The notes: generated from the letters alone by a model not told the origin. A stretch of 64,000 nt of DNA from Polaromonas sp. (GCF_029945685.1 NZ_JAQSDA010000028.1:124001-188000); one strand, 5' to 3'; positions 42,754 through 51,626 are shown, counted from the stretch's first letter. Program-made: numbers and translations.

Positions 42754-43242
42754 TCAGCCTGGACGCGGCAGACCATCGGGGAAATCGTCGTCAAGATCTA
42801 GGTCGTCGTCACCCGACCCGGTGGGGTAATGGGGTGTGTTGGGCCATGGCGAATGGTTCAGGCGTCGCGGAGAAGCGACATCGTGACCATGCGGGAAGCC
42901 ACAGTGCTTGCACCGATCGGACTCCAGGACGTGGTGGTCAATGAGTCCGCCCAGCGAAGAGCCAATCTCGCAGCCAATGGTGCCGCCGATGATGCCGCGC
43001 AGGGTTGCCGCGGCGAGGCCCGTCATCACGGAGCCGACCGGACCGGCGATGGCACCGACCGTCATGCCAAGGCGGGCCGCGCTCAGAATGCCGGCGACGC
43101 CTGCCGCTGTCCCGGCGATACCACCGACGGTCCCGCCTACGCGACGAGCCAGGTTGCGGTTGCGCCCGTCCTCATGGTTGCAGTTGGGGCAGATGGAGGC
43201 CAAAGGCCTGGTTCTGCGATTGAAGAATTGGAAGTAGCTCAT
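42754..43242 (-). CDS. Small zinc-ribbon/glycine-zipper protein
   Basis: A 162-residue protein with two Cys pairs, CPNC (near residue 18) and CKHC (near residue 112), flanks a long Gly/Ala-rich hydrophobic region (GGIAGTAAGVAGILSAARLG, MTVGAIAGPVGSVMTGLAAA). The repeated GxxxG spacing suggests a membrane-inserting glycine zipper. The C-terminus is acidic (GDDDLDLDDDFPD). Proteins like this occur in ICE and plasmid accessory regions; function is unknown. It lies between DUF932 and small genes of the same operon. Confidence 0.65.
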   Translation of the reverse strand: MSYFQFFNRRTRPLASICPNCNHEDGRNRNLARRVGGTVGGIAGTAAGVAGILSAARLGMTVGAIAGPVGSVMTGLAAATLRGIIGGTIGCEIGSSLGGLIDHHVLESDRCKHCGFPHGHDVASPRRLNHSPWPNTPHYPTGSGDDDLDLDDDFPDGLPRPG

Positions 43243-43308
43243 TGAGGTTTACCTGGAAGTGGGTTGATGGAGGGGAAAGTGCGTGGAAGGCGGAATGAGA
43301 AGTGAAGA

Positions 43309-43449
43309 TCAGGCGGCGGTGTAGCCGCGACGCGCGTCTTCGCGGACGTAGCGTCCGTAACGGACAAGGCCCAGGCCGCAGACGATGCCGCCAAAGAAGG
43401 CGATCGCAAAGGCAGCCAGGGTTTCGAGGGCAGAGCTGTTGATGAGCAT
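43309..43449 (-). CDS. Small single-pass membrane protein (46 aa)
   Basis: Start ATG 43449 has AAGGAA at the right distance. The product contains one clear membrane helix (LETLAAFAIAFFGGIVCGLG) and a basic tail (RYGRYVREDARRGYTAA), implying an inside-facing C-terminus. It is too short for family assignment. Same orientation and spacing as its neighbours supports expression. Confidence 0.5.
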   Translation of the reverse strand: MLINSSALETLAAFAIAFFGGIVCGLGLVRYGRYVREDARRGYTAA

Positions 43450-43522
43450 GATTCCTTGCTTAAAAGTGGGGGTGGGGATACGGAATGAATGGCGGCAGGC
43501 GGACGGGGAAAGGGGTGCTGAC

Positions 43523-43912
43523 TCAGTGCCGGGGGTAACCCATGCCCTGGCTGGCCATCTGGTTGGCCAGGGCATAGGCTGCCTGACGGCGGCCTTTGAT
43601 GGTTTTGGTTTGCTCGCCTTGTAGCCAGGCGTGGCAGGTGCCGAGCAACGCAATGGCATTAGCGAGTTGGTCGCGCAACGCAGCCGCCTCCTGTGTCAGC
43701 CCGGAGATGGCGGCCTGAACGTCCTCGCCCAGGCCTTCGAGCTTTCCGGCTTCGAAGGCTTGGGTTTTGAGGGCATCCTGGCTGTTGAAGTATTCGAGGT
43801 TCTGCTGTTCAAGATCGTCGGCTGTTTCTGCCAGTGCGGCTGTCAGGCCGTCATCGGCAAGAAAGGCGTAACGTTCCAGTTCCTGGTGGCTGAGGTGGGG
43901 GGCGTATCTCAC
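43523..43912 (-). CDS. Hypothetical helical protein (129 aa)
   Basis: The product is acidic and helical (LSHQELERYAFLADDGLTAA, LAETADDLEQQNLEYFNSQD) with a Gln/Ala-rich end (GRRQAAYALANQMASQGMGY). A coiled coil is plausible. It belongs to the minus-strand ICE/plasmid-type series. No family recognised. Confidence 0.55.
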   Translation of the reverse strand: MRYAPHLSHQELERYAFLADDGLTAALAETADDLEQQNLEYFNSQDALKTQAFEAGKLEGLGEDVQAAISGLTQEAAALRDQLANAIALLGTCHAWLQGEQTKTIKGRRQAAYALANQMASQGMGYPRH

Positions 43913-44076
43913 ATTGGGTCTCCAAAGTTGGTGGTTGGGATGAATTCGGACATGACTGGGTCTCTGCGGGACACAGACGGTTGTGGTGCGGATTCGGAAG
44001 AAACGGGAATGAAAACGGAAAGAGAGAATGCCGACCGTTGCGGTGCGACAGGGAAATACCGAACCGGGGTCAGCCT

Positions 44077-44640
44077 TTAGAGGTGGACGGTGCTCAGTCC
44101 TGGATCCGTACGCGCATTCCGGATCAGTTCACGCATCACGGTCCCGAACGTTTGGGCCTGCGCCTGCAGTGGGAAGTCGGCAATGGTTTCGATGTGCCCG
44201 ACTTCAAGGTGCAGGGCGACGCTCCAGAAATGCGGATGGGCATTCGCCGGATGTTCATTGGCCTCAAAACGCTCGATACCGTCCTCGCCTTCCACGCAGG
44301 GATACACCTCGACGGCGTCGTAGTGATGCAAGGTTAGCTGGGGGCTGGTGAGGCTGAAGTAATCGCCTGCCGCCTTGTCAGTTGCTGGAGGGAGGCGGTA
44401 TGGCAGTTGGGGCTGCAAAACGGTGGCGCCGCCGGGTAGTTGGTGGTACTCCAGGCCGAGGCCGGAAAGTACCGCCTGGTGTTGACGATCCGAAATGGAG
44501 AAGTTGTTGCGCGCCCAGCAGACTGCGCCAATAACGGCTGGGGTTACCAGACCTCTGGGGTTGATGCGCCAGCAAAGATCGCGGTCCACGGTCTGGAGGC
44601 CTGCGCCTTCGTTGGGGGGCGCGTAGGGCTTGAAATTCAT
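44077..44640 (-). CDS. Hypothetical protein of the ICE/plasmid-type operon (187 aa)
   Basis: ATG 44640 has a strong AAGGAG site; the longer frame lacks one. The sequence (MNFKPYAPPNEGAGLQTVDR, DLCWRINPRGLVTPAVIGAV) has no recognised motif. It contains His/Asp clusters (HHYDAVEVYPCVEGEDGIER) and ends in PGLSTVHL. It is the first gene of the minus-strand series that continues to YqaJ, so its upstream gap should hold the operon promoter. Confidence 0.65.
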   Translation of the reverse strand: MNFKPYAPPNEGAGLQTVDRDLCWRINPRGLVTPAVIGAVCWARNNFSISDRQHQAVLSGLGLEYHQLPGGATVLQPQLPYRLPPATDKAAGDYFSLTSPQLTLHHYDAVEVYPCVEGEDGIERFEANEHPANAHPHFWSVALHLEVGHIETIADFPLQAQAQTFGTVMRELIRNARTDPGLSTVHL

Positions 44641-45209
44641 GGGTTTACTCCTTGAGTGAATTGAGGATGGGACGGCTTCCTTTGCGAAATGAACGGAAGA
44701 CGATGATGCTTCGCACTGAAAACAGGCTTTACGCGCCGGGAAAAGCATGGTTTGTCTTGCCACTCATGCGTCCGTGCAGTAAGGGTGACCTGGGACCAGG
44801 CGATGCGGCATACAGCCCGACCCGGCCGTTGGCCAGTTCGGGAAAGGTTCAATCGAATGGGGCGCGCGATGGATTAGCGTCCTGGCATAGCCCGAACGGT
44901 CAATGCGGCTGCAATGAGGACTTGCCGTTGCGGATGGTTTAGACCACGGGACCAAGCCGTCGGATGACAATGAGAAGTTGCCGTCAGAGATAAGTCAAAG
45001 CTCTCTGATACATACCAGTGATATGGGCCTAAAAAAATCTGGGATCTGTCGTTGGCGTACCTACGAAAACACGCAATAAATGGCAAATGCTGACCCACCA
45101 CTGGTCGCACAAAACGGACTGTGAGCGCCCGCGAAATGGGCCGCTGGATGGCATGACTTTGGAATTGCAAGCGCTTGCAAGAGAGTGCACACGCGTGCAC
45201 AACAGCACC
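44641..45209. other. Long intergenic region with palindromes
   Basis: About 570 bp without a convincing gene. It contains a perfect 16-bp palindrome TTGCAAGCGCTTGCAA (45165-45180), then two GTGCAC copies 4 bp apart (45185 and 45195). These sit between the promoters of the divergent ICE-type operon and the defence operon and may be regulator sites or an element junction. Confidence 0.45.
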
Positions 45210-45244
45210 TTGAAATCGCGGCGATATACTGTATATAAATACAG
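45210..45244 (+). promoter_or_regulatory. Sigma70-like promoter covered by a perfect LexA box
   Basis: TTGAAA (45210-45215) and TATAAA (45234-45239) are 18 bp apart on the plus strand; TATATA at 45232 gives 16 bp. CTGTATATAAATACAG (45229-45244) fits the LexA consensus exactly and covers the -10. The promoter points to the DUF4007 gene 178 bp downstream. A second, weaker -10-like TAGAAT stands at 45410-45415, close to the DUF4007 ATG. Confidence 0.65.
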
Positions 45245-45421
45245 TCTTCTATTTCGTTTTCACTTGTCCTCCGTGTTTCCCCTCTGAAAATGCTGCCTCT
45301 CCCACCCCTGCGCGGACCATTTCCGTTTTACTATTTCCCGACCGTGAAGACGTCCGCACAGTCAGTTGGAGGACTCGCGCGGCTCGCCCACTGGCGGGGT
45401 TCTCCAGTTTAGAATCTGAAA

Positions 45422-46342
45422 ATGGGGAAAACCAAAAAAACTGCCGGTCCGTCGGCCCACTTCTCTGGGCATGAGACCTTCCCTCTGCGTCAGATGTGGC
45501 TCAAAAAGGTGGTCGAGCAGTCGCTCGGGCATGTCGTTTCAAAAAGCACTTTCGCGGATGAGAATGCCATCGCCGAATTCGGCGTGGGCAAAAACATGGT
45601 GGCATCGATCCGCCATTGGGCTTTAGCGTGCAACGTCATCACCGAGGGGCCGCCCGATGGCTACACCGTCACAGCCGATGCCGTCGCCATATTTGACGAT
45701 GACGGCTTCGACCCCTACTCCGAGAATCCCAACACGGCTTGGTATGCGCATTGGTGGCTAGCCGGCAAGGGCAATCGCGCCACGACATGGCATTGGCTTT
45801 TCAATCATGTCACCTCCCCCATCTTTTCGCGCGAGGAACTCGAAGCTCCGCTCGCGGAATACGCCCGCGGCCTCGACGCCAATCGCAAGCTGTCGCCCGC
45901 GACGCTGTCGCGAGACATAGAGACGTGCATCCGCAGCTACGCGCCGCGCCTCTCGGGGGGCACTCCTGAGGATTACGCCGAGCCGATGCTCGCCGAGCTC
46001 GGCTTGATCTACGAGGAGCACCGTGGGCACTTCGCGTTTCGACGCGGTCCCAAGGCCACGCTCAGCGACGGCATGTTCGCATATGCCCTTCTGGATTATT
46101 GGGAGAAAGCCGCCCCCGGCCTGAGCTCGCTAGCGTTCGAATCAATCGCTTATGGAGAAGGCTCCCCCGGACGCGTGTTTAAGCTCGACGAAGACTCCGT
46201 GGCCGAGCGGCTATTCAACTTGGAAGCGCTCACCAAAAGCGCGCTGTCATGGACCGACACCGCCGGGCTCCGGCAAGTGCACCGCAAAGAAGAGAAGATC
46301 GCCGGGCTCAGCAAGGCCATGATCGAGAGGGCGTATGGCTGA
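45422..46342 (+). CDS. DUF4007 defence-associated protein
   Basis: The 306-residue protein has the DUF4007 opening HFSGHETFPLRQMWLKKVVE, followed by FGVGKNMVASIRHWA and TAWYAHWWLAGK. DUF4007 proteins are typically found next to PAPS-reductase-like genes in DNA-modification defence clusters; their biochemical role is not established. It overlaps the next gene by 8 bp, with ATGGCTGA holding both start and stop. There is no obvious ribosome site before its ATG, so a leaderless transcript from the nearby TAGAAT is possible. First gene of the plus-strand operon. Confidence 0.85.
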   Translation: MGKTKKTAGPSAHFSGHETFPLRQMWLKKVVEQSLGHVVSKSTFADENAIAEFGVGKNMVASIRHWALACNVITEGPPDGYTVTADAVAIFDDDGFDPYSENPNTAWYAHWWLAGKGNRATTWHWLFNHVTSPIFSREELEAPLAEYARGLDANRKLSPATLSRDIETCIRSYAPRLSGGTPEDYAEPMLAELGLIYEEHRGHFAFRRGPKATLSDGMFAYALLDYWEKAAPGLSSLAFESIAYGEGSPGRVFKLDEDSVAERLFNLEALTKSALSWTDTAGLRQVHRKEEKIAGLSKAMIERAYG

Positions 46343-49300
46343 GTCTCACGACAAACTCAGCGACATCGTTCGCATCGCTCGGCACTACCAACGCTCCATC
46401 CGCATCGACATCGACTATGGCCGGTCCGACGCGTTGGATGGCTACATCTGCCACGGGACCGCCTCAGGCGTCCTCGAAGGCATGTGCCGTCAAATATCAG
46501 AGACCAACCAACGGGCCTTTACGTGGACAGGCCCGTTCGGCGGGGGCAAATCCTCTCTCGCGATCGCGCTCGCGAGCGCGCTCGGCCCGAACAAAGCTTT
46601 GCGCGCGAAAGCGCGTGAAGTGCTGCGTCTTGATGCGCAGCCGTCATTCGACAAAGCATTTCCTTGCCGCAAAGGCTGGCTCGCCATCCCCATCGTCGGC
46701 AAACGGGCGAGCGTCGTCCAAGAGCTCTCGCGGGGCATGCGGAAGGCCCTAGAGGTTGGCAATGAAGGTAAGAAGGCCACAGCGACCGGGCTGATCGCGG
46801 ATCTGTGCGAAGCGGCAGAATCGAAAGAGCATGACGGGGTCCTCGTCATCATCGACGAGATGGGCAAGTTCTTGGAAGCCGCCGCGCTCGGCGTCGGGGA
46901 CGACGTGTATTTCTTCCAGGAATTAGCCGAGGCGGCGTCCCGCTCAAAGGGCCGGATCGTCGTGGTCGGCATCCTGCATCAATCATTCAGCCAATACGCC
47001 ACGCGCCTTGGCATCGACACCCGTGACGACTGGTCCAAGGTCCAAGGACGGTTCACGGATATTCCACTTGTGGCGGCGAGCGACGAAGTGGTCGAGCTCA
47101 TCGGCAGAGCCATTGTCGCGGACAAGCGTCCCTTCTGGATGCTCAAAGCGTCCAACGCCATCGCCGACTCCATCCGCGCGCGCCGACCTGCCGTGGGAGC
47201 CGATTTTGGCGAAGCTCTGAACTTGTGCTGGCCGCTGCACCCCACGATGGCCGCTCTTCTTGGCCCGATCTCGAAGCGCCAATTTGGCCAGAACGAACGG
47301 AGCACCTTTGGTTTCTTAGCCTCGGTCGAGCCCTTTGGTTTCCGCTCTTACCTGGAATCGACTTCGCTGGCGACCGCGACCTGGTATCGCCCTGACAACT
47401 ATTGGGACTACCTACGGGCCAACCTCGAACCCGCGATTCTTTCTTCCCCCGATGGCCACCGTTGGGCGCAGGCCGTCGAGGCCGTGGAGCGGACTGAAGC
47501 GAAGACGAGCGACTCCACGTCGCTAGCCTTGATCAAAAGCATCGCCGTGATCGATCTTTTCCGCAACGGCTCCGGACTCGCCGCCGAAGCTAGCGTTCTG
47601 GTGTCTGTCCTCTACGACCACTCCAAGAAAAAAGTCGAAGACACGCTGGAGCAGTTGGCCGCGTGGAAGATCATCCTCTTCAAAAAGCACATCAACGCCT
47701 GGTCGGTTTTCGAGGGCAGCGATTTCGACATCGAGTCGGCGATTTCGCAGGCCCGTGGCGCGCTTCCCGGCGTTGACTTCGCACTACTGTCGAGCCTGAC
47801 CAACCTCTACCCGGTCATCGCCAAACGCCACTATCACCACACCGGCACCATGCGTTGGATGAACATGGCGCTCTGCCGGCTGGAAGATGTTGAGAAAATC
47901 GCATCGACCTTCAAGCCGCAAAAGGGAGCGTTCGGACAGTTCCTCCTCGCTCTGCCGGGCCGCTCTGCCAATCACAAAACAGCGCTAGGCCAAGGGCAAG
48001 AGCAGTCGAGGATCGCGCCATGGCCTATCGCCGTAGGCGTGCCTCCGAACCACGCCCGCATCGAAGATCTCGGCGCGGAGCTCATCGCCCTGCAGCATGT
48101 GCAGGCGCGCCATGAGCTTGGCGGGGATAAAGTGGCCCGCCGCGAAGTGCAAGCGCGCCTGTCATCAGTGCGCGCCAACCTCGAAGAGCAACTTCGAGCG
48201 GCAGTGTCGCAAGCTACATGGGTGACCGGAGACATGGAGCCGGTGGCTGGGATCAGGCTGTCGCAAATGGCGTCCGACCTAGCTGACGTGGTCTATGAGT
48301 CGGCTCCTGAAATTTGGAGCGAACTGGTCAACCGCGAGAGCCCATCGAGCAACAGTGTCAAAGGACGGCGCGACCTTTTGCACCGCATGCTCACCCATGA
48401 GGAAGAGGCTGCTCTCGGTATCGAGGGCTTCCCGGCTGAACGCGGCCTCTATGAGACGTTGTTGAAGGCCACGGGGCTGCATCGCCAAGACGCCAACGGC
48501 ATCTGGCGTTTCATGCCTCCGACCGAAGAGCACTCGCCCACCTTCGTGAAGCTCTGGGACGAGACAAAAAAGATGTTCACGAGCATCGACGCCCGCGTGA
48601 AGGCCGTCGAGGTCGCTGCGATGTGGGCGGCCGCGCCATTCGGCGTGCGCAAGGGTGTGGTGCCTGTCTTGTTCGCCGCTTTCTTGCTTGCGCACAAAGG
48701 CAACGTGGCGCTCTACAAGGACGGCATCTTCATCCCGAGGCTGACCGACGCCGACATCGACGAATACCTGCAAGACGATAAACGCTTCTCCATGCGCTGG
48801 ATCGTCATCGATGCAGAAAAGACCGGCATCCTCTCGGGCATCTCCGAAATTCTTGCCCAAGTCGGCGCCGCCTCAGGCGCACGCGATCCGCTAGAAGCTG
48901 CTCGCGGGCTCGTGGCTCTGGTCGTTGGCCTTCCCGCGTGGAGCCAGCGGACGCATCGCATCAGCCCGGAAGCGAGGCTCGTGCGCGACACGCTGCTGAA
49001 GGCGCATGACCCCCACAAGGTTCTTTTCATTGACCTGGCGGCCATTTTGGAGAGCGCTGGGGGCGATTCCTACGTGAATGCCCTCCGAGGCCCCATCGTC
49101 GAGATTTCGGGGGCCTACGACGCCCTTTTGAAGGACATAGAGGCATCCATGCTCGCGGCGCTCGACGCTCCGACGGAGCGGCTCGACCGCCTGCAAGCCA
49201 GGGCCTTCGCCGTCGAAGGCGTCACTGGCGACCTGCGCCAAGACGCTTTCGCGGCCAGGCTGTCCAAGCACGATGGCACCAAGGAGAGCATGGAAGGCAT

Positions 49301-49670
49301 CCTGAGCCTGGCCGCGAACAAGCCGCCTCGCGATTGGAACGATCGTGACATCGACGCAGCTCAGCTTGAACTCGCCCAGGCCGCTCTGCGGTTCAGGCAA
49401 GCCGAGGCCTTCGTCTCGGTCAAGGGCCGCAAGCCCACCAGCGAGGCTTTCGCGGTGGTCATGGGAGCGGGTGCCGAAACCATCACCGTGTCCAGGGCGT
49501 TCTCATTGTCGGAGCGGCACCGGGAAACTGTGGAAGCCATGGCCGACAAGCTGGCATTGGATTTGAAGGCTGGCGGCATGGACACCAACGTGCTCCTGGC
49601 CGTATTGGCCCGAGCTGGCATGAGGCTCACTGTCGATGACGACTCAAAAAAGGAGAAATCGCATGGCTGA
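46335..49670 (+). CDS. Large P-loop ATPase (BrxC/PglY-like size) of the modification module
   Basis: The 1111-residue protein carries Walker A GPFGGGKSS at residues 66-74 and Walker B VLVIIDE at about 169-175. A sensor-like segment GRIVVVGILHQSFSQYATRL follows. The remaining 900 residues have no clear motif but are helix-rich. Size and placement are like BREX BrxC/PglY-type ATPases; in this locus it stands where phosphorothioation systems have DndD or SspC-type ATPases. It may couple ATP hydrolysis to target-site recognition by the DndC-like partner. It overlaps genes on both sides by 8 bp. Confidence 0.7.
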   Translation: MAESHDKLSDIVRIARHYQRSIRIDIDYGRSDALDGYICHGTASGVLEGMCRQISETNQRAFTWTGPFGGGKSSLAIALASALGPNKALRAKAREVLRLDAQPSFDKAFPCRKGWLAIPIVGKRASVVQELSRGMRKALEVGNEGKKATATGLIADLCEAAESKEHDGVLVIIDEMGKFLEAAALGVGDDVYFFQELAEAASRSKGRIVVVGILHQSFSQYATRLGIDTRDDWSKVQGRFTDIPLVAASDEVVELIGRAIVADKRPFWMLKASNAIADSIRARRPAVGADFGEALNLCWPLHPTMAALLGPISKRQFGQNERSTFGFLASVEPFGFRSYLESTSLATATWYRPDNYWDYLRANLEPAILSSPDGHRWAQAVEAVERTEAKTSDSTSLALIKSIAVIDLFRNGSGLAAEASVLVSVLYDHSKKKVEDTLEQLAAWKIILFKKHINAWSVFEGSDFDIESAISQARGALPGVDFALLSSLTNLYPVIAKRHYHHTGTMRWMNMALCRLEDVEKIASTFKPQKGAFGQFLLALPGRSANHKTALGQGQEQSRIAPWPIAVGVPPNHARIEDLGAELIALQHVQARHELGGDKVARREVQARLSSVRANLEEQLRAAVSQATWVTGDMEPVAGIRLSQMASDLADVVYESAPEIWSELVNRESPSSNSVKGRRDLLHRMLTHEEEAALGIEGFPAERGLYETLLKATGLHRQDANGIWRFMPPTEEHSPTFVKLWDETKKMFTSIDARVKAVEVAAMWAAAPFGVRKGVVPVLFAAFLLAHKGNVALYKDGIFIPRLTDADIDEYLQDDKRFSMRWIVIDAEKTGILSGISEILAQVGAASGARDPLEAARGLVALVVGLPAWSQRTHRISPEARLVRDTLLKAHDPHKVLFIDLAAILESAGGDSYVNALRGPIVEISGAYDALLKDIEASMLAALDAPTERLDRLQARAFAVEGVTGDLRQDAFAARLSKHDGTKESMEGILSLAANKPPRDWNDRDIDAAQLELAQAALRFRQAEAFVSVKGRKPTSEAFAVVMGAGAETITVSRAFSLSERHRETVEAMADKLALDLKAGGMDTNVLLAVLARAGMRLTVDDDSKKEKSHG

Positions 49671-50502
49671 CAAACATGTCCTGGGCATCTCCGGCGGCAA
49701 GGACAGCGCGGCGCTCGCGGTCTTCGTCCGGCAAAACCACCCTGAGCTTGATGTCGAGTATTTCTTCACTGACACCGGCAAAGAGCTGCCCGAGGTCTAT
49801 GAGTTTTTGGGCCGTCTTGAGGGATTTCTGGGCAAGCCGATCCTGCGTCTGAACCCGCGCCGCGACTTTGATTTTTGGCTGCGCGAATATCACAACTTCT
49901 TGCCCTCGGCTCAGACCCGTTGGTGCACCCGGCAATTAAAGCTGGCTCCATTCGAACAATGGATTCGCCCGATGCTCAATGCTGGCGACAAAGTCACGAC
50001 CTACGTGGCGATCCGCTCCGATGAGGAATACCGCGAGGGCTACACCTCCAAGCATGACAATTTGAAAGTAAGCCTGCCATTTCGGGACGCCGGCATCGAT
50101 AAGCGCGGCGTCATGGACATCCTCGACTCCTCAGGGGTGGGCCTGCCCAAGTATTACGACTGGCGCTCACGCAGCGGCTGCACGTTCTGCTTCTTCCAGC
50201 AGAAGATTGAGTGGGTCCGCCTTAAAGAGCGTCACCCTGAGGCTTTCGAAGAGGCGAAGCAGTATGAGAAGAACGCCCTTGAGCACGGCTCGCCCTTCAC
50301 CTGGACGCAACGCGAATCACTGAGCGAGCTGGAAAAACCCGCCCGCGTCATTCAGATCGTCACCGACTTTGAACGCCGCAAGCAACGCGACATTGCCAGT
50401 CGGCCCGTGAACCCGCTACGGCCGGCCACTACCGTAGAAGACATCGACGAAATTTTCGGCGAAGACGAAGGCGGAGGCGCCTGCGTCGTCTGTCACAAGT
50501 GA
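49663..50502 (+). CDS. DndC/SspD-like PAPS-reductase-family sulfurtransferase
   Basis: The start at ATG 49663 follows AAAGGAG; the 279-residue frame from it has the ATP-pyrophosphatase loop SGGKDS at residues 10-15. Cysteines are at 88 (TRWCTRQ), 173 and 176 (GCTFC), and 274 and 277 (CVVC), the latter at the C-terminus. DndC and SspD use such a loop and Cys ligands for an iron-sulfur cluster when adenylating and thiolating DNA. Family membership is clear; the DNA-thiolation role is inferred from the DptFGH-like genes opposite. Its start overlaps the ATPase stop in ATGGCTGA. No cysteine desulfurase gene is nearby. Confidence 0.8.
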   Translation: MADKHVLGISGGKDSAALAVFVRQNHPELDVEYFFTDTGKELPEVYEFLGRLEGFLGKPILRLNPRRDFDFWLREYHNFLPSAQTRWCTRQLKLAPFEQWIRPMLNAGDKVTTYVAIRSDEEYREGYTSKHDNLKVSLPFRDAGIDKRGVMDILDSSGVGLPKYYDWRSRSGCTFCFFQQKIEWVRLKERHPEAFEEAKQYEKNALEHGSPFTWTQRESLSELEKPARVIQIVTDFERRKQRDIASRPVNPLRPATTVEDIDEIFGEDEGGGACVVCHK

Positions 50503-50541
50503 GAAAGCAAAGTCGTCTTGCGCGCTGGGGCAGCAAGTAGG

Positions 50542-51624
50542 TCAGAGCAGACTCAGATACTTGTCTAAATTGGAGACAGTGATGGACCGAGTATGACCAG
50601 ACGTTAGAACGGAGAACTCGTCCAGCCTGATGGTGATAGATGTTTTCTTGATCGATTGCAGGGTTGGGTGGGCCGCGTATTTGACGAACAGTTCCACTTG
50701 GTAGTCGCCGGAAGGCCACTCATCTGCCTGATACCCTGCCCGTTGAACTGGAACAAACAGAACGGCTTGGCAGACTGAGGACTGCGGAGAGATAGCGAAA
50801 TCTCCAAATGGACGCCCCATCTGTCGTCGCGCGGCGAACTCCTCTCCTGGTTTCTCGGGAACAACGCGCTCGGGACGGTAGCGCATTTCCCGCGTAGTCG
50901 ACCACACGCGTAGGAGAAATAGCTCCACGACGGCTGTGGAAGCTCCGCCGTTGACGACTGTAAGCGGGAGTACCAACTCAAAGGCTCGGTTCGAGGCTAT
51001 CTCGGGTCCGGCGATCTCGATTACGCTCCACAAGACAGCACAGTTCGCGGTCAAGCGTTGACTGACCGCTTGCGGATAGGCGGCAGTGATTCCGCTGAGC
51101 AGCCACCCGTCGAACTCCCCGCGCAACATTCGCTTTCCACCTATTGCCGCCTGCAGCATGCGAGCAACGAGTTCGTAGATCAGAGACTCGCGAAGGGGAA
51201 GCGGAAGCGGATCGATGGACTTCGCGGTCAGATAGCGATCCACCTTCGTTATGGCTTGATCGAGCAGGGCCAGCGTGTCCATCGACGTGGGCGTTGGCAC
51301 ATCAACACCGTCAAAGGGCGCGTCGTCCAGCACGGCAGCTGCGATCGGTCCGGCCAGCAGCAGCTGGTATCTGTTTGCAGCGTTGGATGCCTTGAGCTCC
51401 TTGCACCATGCAACCACGTCGCCTCTTCCGATCTGATTCTTGGATGACTTGACCTGTTGAGCGCAAGTCGAACCATCGGCATACTCCCAGTGGATGTCTA
51501 CCTTGTCGTTGTCGGAATCAGGCTCAAGCGTGACAGCCGTCCATTGTTCGCCCGCCCAGAACGAGTCGAGCAGGCAGATGAGGGTCTGGACCGCAAATCC
51601 GCGGATCGCTTCGCGCCCGCCCAT
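50542..51624 (-). CDS. PD-(D/E)XK-type nuclease-like protein
   Basis: The first 65 residues fit a restriction-endonuclease fold: GREAIRGFAVQTLICLLDSF, then TLEPDSDNDKVDIHW and CAQQVKSSKN. Asp43 and the Gln57-Val-Lys59 pair match the D...QxK core seen in Cap4-like and related nucleases. The other 300 residues are not recognised; they are beta-rich (ELVLPLTVVNGGASTAVVEL). The stop lies 40 bp from the convergent DndC-like stop. It is the last gene of the minus-strand operon and a good candidate for the DNA-cleaving effector. An alternative is a methyl- or sulfur-binding domain. Confidence 0.6.
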   Translation of the reverse strand: MGGREAIRGFAVQTLICLLDSFWAGEQWTAVTLEPDSDNDKVDIHWEYADGSTCAQQVKSSKNQIGRGDVVAWCKELKASNAANRYQLLLAGPIAAAVLDDAPFDGVDVPTPTSMDTLALLDQAITKVDRYLTAKSIDPLPLPLRESLIYELVARMLQAAIGGKRMLRGEFDGWLLSGITAAYPQAVSQRLTANCAVLWSVIEIAGPEIASNRAFELVLPLTVVNGGASTAVVELFLLRVWSTTREMRYRPERVVPEKPGEEFAARRQMGRPFGDFAISPQSSVCQAVLFVPVQRAGYQADEWPSGDYQVELFVKYAAHPTLQSIKKTSITIRLDEFSVLTSGHTRSITVSNLDKYLSLL

Positions 51625-51626
51625 GG

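Noticed and set aside
44874..45200. Minus-strand 108-codon frame in the intergenic region
   Set aside because: Rich in His, Arg and Cys with no gene-like features; it runs over the palindromes and has no ribosome site.
45422..50502. Complete dndABCDE or sspABCD operon
   Set aside because: Only the DndC/SspD-like member is recognisable.
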